Assembly (NCBI RefSeq): GCF_019457475.1
Contig: NZ_CP080413.1
Span: 1,860,001 to 1,924,000 of the forward strand
Length of the DNA stretch: 64,000 nt
Direction: 5' to 3'
Origin: Shewanella acanthi
Lineage (GTDB): Bacteria; Pseudomonadota; Gammaproteobacteria; Enterobacterales; Shewanellaceae
Positions 19,488 through 29,113 of this stretch are shown here, piece by piece (the stretch's first letter is position 1; each line of letters opens with the position of its first letter). The position numbers and the translations under genes are program-made. The notes under the pieces are model-generated. The model was not told the DNA's origin. It saw only the letters and a program-made list of their open reading frames with translations, and searched no databases.

Positions 19488-21569
19488 CTAGCACCAAAGG
19501 CGCGTGGCGAGCCCCGATGCTCTCTGGGTTGCCTGACTGCTTGCACGTTCAAATACCTCCTGGGTGCCCAAACAGGTGAAATGTGCTTTAGCGCGGGTGA
19601 TGGCGGTATACACTAACTCCTTGGTTAATAGCTGCCATTGAACTGGACTTGGCATTGGTGGCAATACTAAGGCAACGCGGCTAAATTCACTTCCCTGACT
19701 CTTGTGTACTGTCATGGCATAACAGGTTTCGTGACTGGGCAATCGTGCGGGAAGCACTTTTAGTAAGCTACCATCTGCCTTAATAAAGTGTGCCATCAAG
19801 CGCTCTGGTTTTTCTTGATCCTGTAAAATTAAGCCGATATCGCCGTTAAAGAGGCCCAAGTTATAGTCGTTACTCTGGATAATGATGGGCCGCCCTAAAT
19901 AAAATTCCTGTAAGGGATTGATGAGTTTTGACGCGGCCAGCGCCTTTGTCACATGGGCATTTACCCCTTCAACGCCGTAGTCGCCAGTGCGCGTAGCGCA
20001 GAGGATCCTGTATTGATTAAAGCTGGCAATGATTTCGCTCGGTGTAGGCAGAGGACCATTGTGCAAAAGGCTCTGTTGTAATTGACTGAGGTAGCTACCG
20101 TACTGTTGGCAAGCTTGTTCAAGTAAAGCGCTAAAACCGCTATTGTCGGCTAACTCGGTAAAGCTAGATTGGGTTTGGCCATGGGTGCGGCTATGTTCAA
20201 GCCATTTGAGTTCGGCAAGACCTTGCTGCCATACCTGTAAAATTCCTGCTAAGTCAGAGCGATTAACGGCATTTGCCAGTATGCCAATTCCCGCATCCCC
20301 CTTGAAGCGGTGACTGTGGGTCAGCATACACAGACTGTCGCCTATCTGCGGTTCGATATCCTGGTATTGATCTAAGTTAAAGCCTGTTAGGGCGGATAAA
20401 TGAATGACCTGCTCAGGGCTATAACGCATCTGCCAAAAACTGCCATGGTTGGCATCCGTCACCTTAAGGCCGGCGCAAATGTCGGCGAGAACTGCGCCTG
20501 CTTCAACCGATGCAAGCTGATCCTGATCCCCAAGGAGAATAATGCCAGCTTCCTCTGGTAGGGCGCTGAGTAGCTTGTGCATCATAGGTAAATCAACCAT
20601 TGAGGCTTCATCCACAATCAGCAGATTGAGCCTTAAGGGATTGTCCTTGTTGTGCCTAAAATGTGGCGAGTTGGGGATGACGCCCAGCAATCGGTGCAGG
20701 GTCGAGGCTTCCTCAGGCACCTTTGCGAGTGCTTCTAGCAGCACGGTTCTATTTTCTGGTGTGAATTCGGCGATATGGCGAGTCTTCAGCTCATCGGCCA
20801 AGCGCACCTTAGTGGCTTTAATGGATTCGCTGAGCCGCGCCGCGGCTTTACCCGTTGGCGCCACGAGGCGAATCGTGTAGGTGGTCATTGTCTGCGACAA
20901 TAACAGCAGCTTAGTCACTGTGGTAGTTTTGCCCGTGCCTGGCCCCCCTGTTATAACGGAGAGCTTACGACCAAGGGCTGTTGCGGTCGCGACCTTCTGC
21001 CAATCAATGGTTTGGTTGGGATTGGCGGGAAACAGTCCTGCCAACAATCGTTGAATATAGGCTCTGTCATCGGGGTGAATGGTTTTGGTTTGTTTGGACA
21101 ACGCACGCAGTTTATCGGCCACCTCGGTCTCAAAATGGTGGTAACGCTCAAGGTACAGTCTGCCGTTATCTAGGATCAGTGGCTTGTTGCTGCCCGCTAT
21201 GCCAACGGCATCAAAGGTTAATATTTTCTCCTGCAGCTCACTCAATCCTAGGGTGATCTTGCAGTGGCTCTGGGTTTCTGCCATGGGATTAAGCGGCACA
21301 ATATGCTCGAGTACCAAACAAGTGTGCTGGGCAGAAAGCTGCTGACTGAGGAGTGCGCACAGCAAAATAAACAGGGGATCCTGACCATCCTCAAGATGGA
21401 TGGCTGCCATTTCGAGGGCAAAATGCCTGTCTAGGGCGGTGATAATTCGCTGCTGCTCCCAATGTTTTAACAGTTCGGTCAGCGGCTGTCTCAGTTGCAA
21501 AGATCCTAAATCCTGCCAATTAGCGGCAGTTAACGCGTGTTGATTAAGGCCAAGGGTTGAACGCATCAT
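19488..21569 (-). CDS. recD: exodeoxyribonuclease V alpha subunit RecD
   Basis: A 693-residue 5'-3' helicase subunit of RecBCD, somewhat longer than the E. coli protein. Walker A is TGGPGTGKTTTV (near residue 210), Walker B is LLIVDEASMVDL, and the C-terminal UvrD-like part has AMTVHKSQGSEF and KELVYTAITRAK. It is the last gene of recC-recB-recD; its ATG overlaps the recB stop by 4 bases (ATGA). Together the three subunits resect and repair double-strand breaks and degrade foreign linear DNA. Confidence 0.95.
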   Translation of the reverse strand: MMRSTLGLNQHALTAANWQDLGSLQLRQPLTELLKHWEQQRIITALDRHFALEMAAIHLEDGQDPLFILLCALLSQQLSAQHTCLVLEHIVPLNPMAETQSHCKITLGLSELQEKILTFDAVGIAGSNKPLILDNGRLYLERYHHFETEVADKLRALSKQTKTIHPDDRAYIQRLLAGLFPANPNQTIDWQKVATATALGRKLSVITGGPGTGKTTTVTKLLLLSQTMTTYTIRLVAPTGKAAARLSESIKATKVRLADELKTRHIAEFTPENRTVLLEALAKVPEEASTLHRLLGVIPNSPHFRHNKDNPLRLNLLIVDEASMVDLPMMHKLLSALPEEAGIILLGDQDQLASVEAGAVLADICAGLKVTDANHGSFWQMRYSPEQVIHLSALTGFNLDQYQDIEPQIGDSLCMLTHSHRFKGDAGIGILANAVNRSDLAGILQVWQQGLAELKWLEHSRTHGQTQSSFTELADNSGFSALLEQACQQYGSYLSQLQQSLLHNGPLPTPSEIIASFNQYRILCATRTGDYGVEGVNAHVTKALAASKLINPLQEFYLGRPIIIQSNDYNLGLFNGDIGLILQDQEKPERLMAHFIKADGSLLKVLPARLPSHETCYAMTVHKSQGSEFSRVALVLPPMPSPVQWQLLTKELVYTAITRAKAHFTCLGTQEVFERASSQATQRASGLATRLWC

Positions 21570-24500
21570 GCCAAGGCTCCTCGTTGTTCGATGATGTCTG
21601 ACTCTTGAAAGAGAGCATCAAGTGCTAAAATAAGTGCCTTTGGCGGCTTATCATAGTACACACCAGAACCCTGGAACTGCGCCGACATTCCCCGCAAAAA
21701 TAAGTAATAACAGCCGCCAATATGGGCGTCATAGTCGTAGTGATTAAGCCTTAGGCTTAAATAGCGGTGCAGTGCAAGCGTGTAAAGAATGTATTGCAGA
21801 TCGTAGTGATGATCGCCTATCGCCGTCTTTAATGCGATGTGGCTATAGGCGGTAACGTTGTCGCCAAGGTGGTTAGACTTATAGTCGGCAATATAAAACT
21901 TCCCCTTATATTCAAAAGTTAAGTCGATAAAACCCTTAAGCATGCCCTTGAGTTCTTCGAAATTAAGCGCAGCGTTATAGCCATGTTGCTGTAATAGCTG
22001 GTTGAGCTGCTGATCCTTAAGGCGACTGAGCGGCAGGTAAAACTCCATCTCAACCAAGGTTTGGCTTGGGGCTAATTTTGCAAGGCAAAGGTCGGCATTG
22101 ACACTGTCGTCCGCGGCAAACGGCGTCCTTAATACATCGAGATACCAATCTTGAAGTACTTCCAGCCATTCCTCGCCAATACCGTATTGCAGCATCGCCT
22201 TAGGTAAGGCTGCAGGGAGCTCAGTTTCTGCGTTGGTAAAATCAATGAGTTCCAGCACTAAGTGCATAAAGCTACCCGCATTGGCGCCGCGCTCGAAATT
22301 AAAGCGATTGAGCGCAGGTGTGATAGAAAGATCAGTTTCTATTTGGGGCTCAACAAACTCACCTAGGCTTTGGAAGCCGACCTCAACGCCAAAGGCTTCA
22401 ATCCCTTCATCGTCGGCGCCGGGTGCGGCTTTGCCATGGCCAGCGTTTTTAATCAGCCCAGAATAACTGCCGACTCGCCAGGGTGTGGTGTATTTGCGGC
22501 TAACCACTTTAGCACCAAGTGCCGCGTGCTCAGACGCTGCGCTTGGCAATTTAGTGTCAATTGCGTGGATATCAATCTCGCTTAGGCTAATTGCATCCAC
22601 CCCGTTAATGAGGGATTGTGCGGCGTTGGCTAATCTGGAAAAATCACAATCCTTATCATCGATGCCAAGCAAATAGCCGATGGCGGTCTCGTGGATAAAA
22701 CTTTTAATGCCATCCTTGAGTTGACGGCTGTGGTTAGCAATATAGAGGTAACACACATACACGGGGCGGGTTAGCGCCACATAGAGCAGGCGAAGATCCT
22801 CGGCGAGGATCTCTGCCTTCGCCAGTTCATAGCCTTCATTAGTGCCTTCAATATCCCAAACTAATTGTTGACTGCCATCGTCAGTCGTTCGGTGATACAG
22901 CATAGGCGTTGGCTTACGACTGCTGTCCCGTGCAAGGCTGACAAAGGGGATAAAACAAACGGGATATTCAAGCCCTTTACTCTTATGGATGGTGACGATT
23001 TGCACCAGATTTTGCTCACTCTCGACGCGAAGCTGCTGCTCGTCACTGCTGTTACCGTCAATCAGTTGCTGCTCAAACCAATTGAGTAGGGCATTGATGC
23101 CATCGAGTTCGGTGGCTTTTTGTTGTAGCAATTCGGCAAGGTGACGAAAATCCGTTAAGCGGCGTTCACCGCTGTTTTCGTTATCGCAGAAAAGTGCGGG
23201 GTCATCATAGGTTAAACTTGCGGGCGCCGTGGGCTTTAACAGGCGCTCAATCATCTGGGTTTGCTGGGCAAGGCTTAAGAGTGCGGGCATGATGCCGCGT
23301 CGAAGCCAGGTTTGGTTAAGTTCAAAAAATTGCTCGAGTAACCCTTGTCTGCGTTCTTCATCCTGATTGAAGGCATGAATATCTTCGGCGTTAAAGCCAA
23401 GGAGTGACGTGGCGAGGGCACTTCGCAGGGCGCGCTCATCCTTAGGATGAGCCAGAGCACGGAGGATCAGCGCCATCTCCTGTGCCTCTAGGGTATTGAA
23501 TACACTGTCACGGCTTAAAAATACTGCGCCTATGCCTCGCTTGCTTAAGGCTGCCTTCATAATGGCCGCTTCATTGCGATCGCGGACTAGAATAGCAATG
23601 TCCTTGGCTTTAAGTGGTCCTTTTGGGGTAAAGCACTCGCCATTGGCCGCCTCAGTCAACAGACGCGTGATTTCACTCGCCGCATCCTGTGCCAGTTGTT
23701 GGCGCGCCGTGGTCTTGTTCAGGCCACTCTCACCTTCACTTAACAGCTTTAACCTTAGCGCCGAGTTGTCGCCGCTTGCTTCAACGAGGCACTTATTCGC
23801 GGCACTTGGCGGCGTGTTAACCCGATCGAAGGGAATGGCCTGACTGATAAAAGGATTTGGATGCTGGGCAAATAGATGATTCACCCCAGCCACTAAATTC
23901 GCATTGGAGCGATAGTTAGTATCGAGGAAATAGTGCTCCTCGGTTTCCTTACGGGCTTCGATATAGGTATAAATATCGGCACCACGAAAGGCATAAATGG
24001 CCTGCTTGGGATCGCCAATCATCAGTAAGCTGAGTTTAGTCTTAGGATCGCTCACTTCATCGAGTTGATGTTTGCTCTGATAAATCGTTGAAAAAATGTC
24101 AAACTGCAGTGGATCCGTATCCTGAAACTCATCGATGAGCGCCACGGGGAAACGCTTGGCTACCGCGCTTGGCAAGGTGGCGGCATTTTGAGTTAAGGCG
24201 GTGGCGAGCGTGGTCAGCAGATCGTCGGGCGTAAGCACATTCTGTTGCTGTTTTTGCTCGGCAAAACGGCGGCTTATGCCCACTTTGGCACTGTATAAAA
24301 AGGCGGGCTCAATATCCTCGATAAGGAGGGCGAGTTGCTCCATATGATCCAGCAGCGGTGCTTCCTGCGCGCTAGGGATAACGCCACCCTTATTGAGTTT
24401 AAGTTGCGATAAAGACAGTTTTTTGAGTACTTCAACGGGGGGCAGACCGAACCCGAATGAATACCAGTTATCAAGCGCATCAAACATGGCGGCAAGTTTA

Positions 24501-25297
24501 GGAAAATTGTCGCTTGCTTTACCAAAGGTCACGCCATTTAACGGCAGGTCGTGGAGTAACGCGAGTAGGCCGTCACGGCCACGGGGCCAGGCGAGTTTAA
24601 AGCGCTCTAAACTTTGGCTTAACGATTCGGCGAGCTTTTCAAACGCCGGCACGGGCTTTAAGGGCTTGGCGGTACTTGCGCCAATCAGCGGGCGCAATTT
24701 CTTCACCACACCATCGGGCTCACCAAAGGCTTTAGCAACAATCTGGGCTAAAAAACCCGGTAAGGGATAACAGGTCTCACGCCAAAAATCCCGCACCGCA
24801 TGGTGCAAAAATTCGCTGTCATCTAAGGTAAAGTCTGACTCAAATAGCAGTGATGACTCAAAGGCAAGATCCGATAAAATTCGCTGACAGAAGCCATGAA
24901 TGGTGAAAATGGCCGCCTCATCGAGGGATTTTAGCGCTAAATCGAAGCGGCGCAGGGCAATGCCGCGCTCAGACTCAGGGGTGTTATCAAATAGCGCTTG
25001 AACAAAGGGATCGTCGATTTGCAGGCCTAAAAAGCATTGGTAGGCGAGCTGAATACGTTTACGAATTCTGTCCCTGAGTTCCTCTGTGGCGGCATTGGTA
25101 AAGGTGACCACTAGGATTTGTTCGCAGGTAAGCGGCGCGCTTAAGCCATCACCGAGGAGTAAACGTAAATAAAGCCCTGAAATAGTATAGGTTTTACCCG
25201 TACCCGCACTGGCCTCAATCAAGCGACTGCCGCCAAAGGGCAAGGTCAACGGATTGAGCGGTTGTGCACTGATGTCTTTGTTGTTTGCAGTACTCAT
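21566..25297 (-). CDS. recB: exodeoxyribonuclease V beta subunit RecB
   Basis: A 1243-residue 3'-5' helicase and nuclease. N-terminal SF1 helicase: Walker A EASAGTGKTYTISG, LIDEFQDTDPLQFDIF (motif II), DPKQAIYAFRGADI (motif III) and IHKSKGLEYPVCF (motif V). The C-terminal nuclease domain has FIDLTFEYKGKFYIADYKSN, matching the Asp-x-Lys catalytic site of E. coli RecB, so both activities appear intact. Four-base ATGA overlaps with recC upstream and recD downstream show tight translational coupling. Length is normal for the family. Confidence 0.96.
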   Translation of the reverse strand: MSTANNKDISAQPLNPLTLPFGGSRLIEASAGTGKTYTISGLYLRLLLGDGLSAPLTCEQILVVTFTNAATEELRDRIRKRIQLAYQCFLGLQIDDPFVQALFDNTPESERGIALRRFDLALKSLDEAAIFTIHGFCQRILSDLAFESSLLFESDFTLDDSEFLHHAVRDFWRETCYPLPGFLAQIVAKAFGEPDGVVKKLRPLIGASTAKPLKPVPAFEKLAESLSQSLERFKLAWPRGRDGLLALLHDLPLNGVTFGKASDNFPKLAAMFDALDNWYSFGFGLPPVEVLKKLSLSQLKLNKGGVIPSAQEAPLLDHMEQLALLIEDIEPAFLYSAKVGISRRFAEQKQQQNVLTPDDLLTTLATALTQNAATLPSAVAKRFPVALIDEFQDTDPLQFDIFSTIYQSKHQLDEVSDPKTKLSLLMIGDPKQAIYAFRGADIYTYIEARKETEEHYFLDTNYRSNANLVAGVNHLFAQHPNPFISQAIPFDRVNTPPSAANKCLVEASGDNSALRLKLLSEGESGLNKTTARQQLAQDAASEITRLLTEAANGECFTPKGPLKAKDIAILVRDRNEAAIMKAALSKRGIGAVFLSRDSVFNTLEAQEMALILRALAHPKDERALRSALATSLLGFNAEDIHAFNQDEERRQGLLEQFFELNQTWLRRGIMPALLSLAQQTQMIERLLKPTAPASLTYDDPALFCDNENSGERRLTDFRHLAELLQQKATELDGINALLNWFEQQLIDGNSSDEQQLRVESEQNLVQIVTIHKSKGLEYPVCFIPFVSLARDSSRKPTPMLYHRTTDDGSQQLVWDIEGTNEGYELAKAEILAEDLRLLYVALTRPVYVCYLYIANHSRQLKDGIKSFIHETAIGYLLGIDDKDCDFSRLANAAQSLINGVDAISLSEIDIHAIDTKLPSAASEHAALGAKVVSRKYTTPWRVGSYSGLIKNAGHGKAAPGADDEGIEAFGVEVGFQSLGEFVEPQIETDLSITPALNRFNFERGANAGSFMHLVLELIDFTNAETELPAALPKAMLQYGIGEEWLEVLQDWYLDVLRTPFAADDSVNADLCLAKLAPSQTLVEMEFYLPLSRLKDQQLNQLLQQHGYNAALNFEELKGMLKGFIDLTFEYKGKFYIADYKSNHLGDNVTAYSHIALKTAIGDHHYDLQYILYTLALHRYLSLRLNHYDYDAHIGGCYYLFLRGMSAQFQGSGVYYDKPPKALILALDALFQESDIIEQRGALA

Positions 25298-28200
25298 GCC
25301 GATACTCCTTTGCCGCCATTCACATCACTTAAGGCTTGTATCTCATCGGTCGAAGGCGTGTGAGCGGTACTATTGAGCACAAAATTCCCCAGTGCATCGA
25401 GTTTATCCTGGTGTAGCAGGCTTACCATTGGCTGATAAATCCGCTCTGCAATATGTCCAAAGCTCGCTTCAGTAAAGTCTTCTGGAAAGCGGAATAACCG
25501 TTGGTAATGGGGTTCTAGGCCTTCACCTTTTTCACCCTGTTCATCTAACCATTCGGTTTTGGCTTCTAATAAGCGTTCAAGATGCTCACCTTCGGCCTGA
25601 ATGTAGGCAAGGGCGGTTCGCGGCATAAAACACAGGGGCGAGTGTTGTCCCTGATAAAACAGCAAAAATAATTCGGTTAACAGCTTGTGGGCTTCTTTGG
25701 GGGCAATCGGAGCCAAGGCATGGAATGAGCGCATATCCAGCAAATAACTGGTTTGGCTATAGCCTGTTGCCATTAAGCACAAGTGGCGCAGGTATAGGGC
25801 AAGAATATCCCTGCCGTGTGCCGTGCCGGGGCGATAACTGACCAGTCCCTTAGCCGAGATATCATCGATTCGCCCCTCAAGACAGATACGTTTGGCTGGC
25901 GCGCTATCATCTAGATTTAAGGTAAAGTTCAAACAGATATTGGCATCGAATGTGTCCTGTTCACCGCGGAGAAACAAGGTCCGCTCTATCATGGGCGCAA
26001 CATCTTTTGCGTAACCTCGAAGCAGCAAATCATCGAAGGGGGGCATAGGTAAACTGCCACTGGCTTTTAAGCGCTGCACTAACTCGACACTGGGTTCGTT
26101 GGTGTTTCTGTCGAGCGCATCTTCGATGAGTTCGGCCTGCAATTGATAGCGCTGTAATCCATCGAGACTGAAGGGCTCGTCGTTATCGTCGGCTTGAATA
26201 TTAAGTTTTAAATCAACCTTTAAAGTGCGATTGAAAAAATACTGCGCCGGATTGCGAAAGAAGCGAATGAAGGCGGAGAGGTCGATGAACTCATCGCAGT
26301 TGGCGTCAAAGTCGCTGTCAGCTTGGCTAGCCTCCAAGACAATCTTACTGCCGGGGGTGATAAAGCGGCTCTTAATCTGCGAGTCAGAGCTGATTTGCAA
26401 TGTCGGCGGGCACCACTGGGTGGAATAACTTTGTTTAACGCCTAAGTCGTTTGGATGGCCATCGGTTAGAGCCGCTACTTGATACAGTTTAGCGTCGAAG
26501 GGCTGCAGCGGCTGATGGCGCAAGATACGAGCCAGTAGCGCTTCTTTCGCTTGTTCATTATTAACATTGGGAAGCTGCGCTTCTAGGGATTCAGGTAGAT
26601 AACATAGCTGACAATATTCAATCAGTTCTGAGACTAACATGGATGCGATACGCTCGGAGTTATCCCGCTCGCTGCGGCCTATAAAGCTGATGTAAAGCTG
26701 CTGGCGCGCCGACAGCAACGCTTCTAAGAAAAGGTATCTGTCATCGAGGCGGCGTGAGCGATCGCCCTTACGGGCACCAAAGTGCGCCATTAAATCAAAA
26801 CCCACTGGATGTTGAACCCTTGGGTATACGCCATCGTTCATTCCCAGTAAACAGACGACTTTGAAGGGAATAGAACGCATTGGCATTAGGGTGCAAAAGT
26901 TCACACTGCCGGCGAGATAGCGTTGACCTACTCGGGATTCCGTTAAGCGTTGATTAAACCATTGGGAAAGCACATCGATACTGATTTCGAGCCCATTGTT
27001 TTCTAAGCTATTGCGCTTAAGATCAAGGTTTGTAAGGTGTTGCTCCACCTCGGACGCTATGGGGGGCAGGGATTGCGCTTTGGCCGCAGATAACAGCTCC
27101 TCTTCGAGTTTTACGATGGCCTCACGAATTTCCTGGATTTGCTCGCGCTCTTCTTCATCACTCTCAAAAAAGGCATCGAGTAGCGCGGTTAACTCGGCTA
27201 AACGCACCTGACTGTTTTGCCGAGTTTGCAGGCGCTTGGCGGTCTCATCGAGCACCTCAATAAAATTCAGCAACTTGCCTAGCGCCTGCGCCGATTGCCC
27301 CTCAATCCCCGCGACCACTAATTGGTCATGGTACAGCGGCGCGTCATCGCGCATGGCATAACCCAATATCAGTCGTTTAATCCCATAGGCCCAGGAGTTC
27401 TGACTAAAGGCAGGTAAACCTTGTTTCTCACGACTGTGCTCATCGCGGCCCCAACGCACCCCCGCATCGTCGAGCCAGCGGCGGATCAGCCCAAACTCAT
27501 CATCGTTTAAACGAAAGCGTCTGAGCACGGCCGGCACTTCGAGAATACTTAAGATGTCGGTCAGACCAAAGCGGCTCTGATTAATCTTGAGCAGATTTAA
27601 AAAGCTGTTAATGAGCGGAGATTCCTGCGCGGCGCCGCGGTCGGCAATCGCATAGGGTAAAAAGTTAAGTCCTTGCTTTGCTGAAAATACCGCATCGATA
27701 TAGGGCGCATAGGCGGCCACATCGGGCATCATCACTACAATATCCTTTACCGTGAGCGAGCTGTGTCTATCGAGTAAATCCAGCAGGTGATCGTGCAGAG
27801 TTTCGACTTCACGTAGTGGGCTGTGGCAACTGTTGATTTGGATGGACTCATCGGTTGCTTTTAGGATGCGGCGATGACTGACGTCTTGGTATAATTCGGC
27901 GTCGGGACCCAGTACCCGATCCAATGTTTGCATCTCGAGGATATCGTACTGCACTCCTTGGAGCATGCTGGCATTGCTGTGAGCATCGTTGGGATCGGCA
28001 CAGGGAGCAAGGTAAACATCATCACCAAAGTCACAATGTTCTTCAGGGAGTTCGAGCAACATGTCTAAGAGTTCGCGGCCCATCTTGCCGTTATTGGCAA
28101 GCAGGGGATTACCAACCTCGAGTTTATCTTCCCATTGCTCCGCTAATTGGCGCTTGCCTGCGTATTGCAAAGCCATCCGCGCCCGATGACGTGGGTCAAT

Positions 28201-29016
28201 AATATCGCCCCAATAGTGCTGACAGGGACTCAAGCTCAGAATAATCACATCGATGCGCCCAGCAAGTTGATGCAACACATCGATGGTTTGCGGCGCCATG
28301 GATGAAATCCCAAACACAAACAGCCGTTTAGGCAGTTTACTTATCGAAGTGTGTGGATTTTTCAGGGCGTCAATCAAATCACGATGAAGATTCGCCCTGT
28401 GGTAGCGGCTTTGGCCTAATTCAGTCGCGTTAAATTCAATCAATGCCCGCCAAAGGATGGGTTGCCATTGCTGATCATTATTCAGCTGAGGCGCGTTGTC
28501 GGTATCTTGTGCTTCCCAGGCTGCAATCCAATCGGGGCGGTAAACTAAATATTGGTCGAAAATGTCGGCAATGCGTCCGCAGAGCTGATACAGCTTTACA
28601 TCATCTTGATCGTTTACGGGGTGTGACTCGTGTTGATTTGGCGTTTTCGAGTCAAGGGTATCCAGGTTAAGGTAATGCCTTAATGGACCGAAGGCGTCGT
28701 GCGCTAACAACCTTGGCAGTAATTGCATCAGCTTCCAAGTCATTGACGGCTTAGTAAAGGCGTTTTCCTTGGGGACATTGGGCAGTAATTGGTGGCAGAG
28801 TTGCCAAATAAAGCTTGAGGGCAGAGGAAACTCAAGCGCCGCCGCAATGCCATTTTGCTGTGCAATTTCAAGGCGTAACCAGGTCGACATGCCGGGACTC
28901 TGAACCAGAATATGTTCGCTCTGTAAGATACTGGCGTGGGGTAAGGGCGTGCGCAAAAAGGCCGCTAGGTGGGCGCAGAGCACTTCCATCTGATTTGACT
29001 GGATCAACTTAAGCAT
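25294..29016 (-). CDS. recC: exodeoxyribonuclease V gamma subunit RecC
   Basis: A 1240-residue subunit that scans for Chi and splits the duplex ahead of the RecB and RecD motors. The N terminus (MLKLIQSNQMEVLCAHLAAF, SPGMSTWLRLEIAQQNGIAA) and the VCLLGMNDGVYPRV and GDRSRRLDDRYLFLEALLSAR segments are typical; helicase motifs are degenerate, as expected. It is the first gene of the cluster. In E. coli ptrA separates recC from recB; here they are directly fused as an operon by an ATGA overlap, so no protease gene intervenes. Confidence 0.95.
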   Translation of the reverse strand: MLKLIQSNQMEVLCAHLAAFLRTPLPHASILQSEHILVQSPGMSTWLRLEIAQQNGIAAALEFPLPSSFIWQLCHQLLPNVPKENAFTKPSMTWKLMQLLPRLLAHDAFGPLRHYLNLDTLDSKTPNQHESHPVNDQDDVKLYQLCGRIADIFDQYLVYRPDWIAAWEAQDTDNAPQLNNDQQWQPILWRALIEFNATELGQSRYHRANLHRDLIDALKNPHTSISKLPKRLFVFGISSMAPQTIDVLHQLAGRIDVIILSLSPCQHYWGDIIDPRHRARMALQYAGKRQLAEQWEDKLEVGNPLLANNGKMGRELLDMLLELPEEHCDFGDDVYLAPCADPNDAHSNASMLQGVQYDILEMQTLDRVLGPDAELYQDVSHRRILKATDESIQINSCHSPLREVETLHDHLLDLLDRHSSLTVKDIVVMMPDVAAYAPYIDAVFSAKQGLNFLPYAIADRGAAQESPLINSFLNLLKINQSRFGLTDILSILEVPAVLRRFRLNDDEFGLIRRWLDDAGVRWGRDEHSREKQGLPAFSQNSWAYGIKRLILGYAMRDDAPLYHDQLVVAGIEGQSAQALGKLLNFIEVLDETAKRLQTRQNSQVRLAELTALLDAFFESDEEEREQIQEIREAIVKLEEELLSAAKAQSLPPIASEVEQHLTNLDLKRNSLENNGLEISIDVLSQWFNQRLTESRVGQRYLAGSVNFCTLMPMRSIPFKVVCLLGMNDGVYPRVQHPVGFDLMAHFGARKGDRSRRLDDRYLFLEALLSARQQLYISFIGRSERDNSERIASMLVSELIEYCQLCYLPESLEAQLPNVNNEQAKEALLARILRHQPLQPFDAKLYQVAALTDGHPNDLGVKQSYSTQWCPPTLQISSDSQIKSRFITPGSKIVLEASQADSDFDANCDEFIDLSAFIRFFRNPAQYFFNRTLKVDLKLNIQADDNDEPFSLDGLQRYQLQAELIEDALDRNTNEPSVELVQRLKASGSLPMPPFDDLLLRGYAKDVAPMIERTLFLRGEQDTFDANICLNFTLNLDDSAPAKRICLEGRIDDISAKGLVSYRPGTAHGRDILALYLRHLCLMATGYSQTSYLLDMRSFHALAPIAPKEAHKLLTELFLLFYQGQHSPLCFMPRTALAYIQAEGEHLERLLEAKTEWLDEQGEKGEGLEPHYQRLFRFPEDFTEASFGHIAERIYQPMVSLLHQDKLDALGNFVLNSTAHTPSTDEIQALSDVNGGKGVSA

Positions 29017-29113
29017 ATTCGACTCTTGATGTTAGGCATGCAAAGGCGTTATCGATTCTATGTGTTTGATTTATAAGATTCAATAATCTTATTTAGTGTG
29101 ATGATTTTTGCGG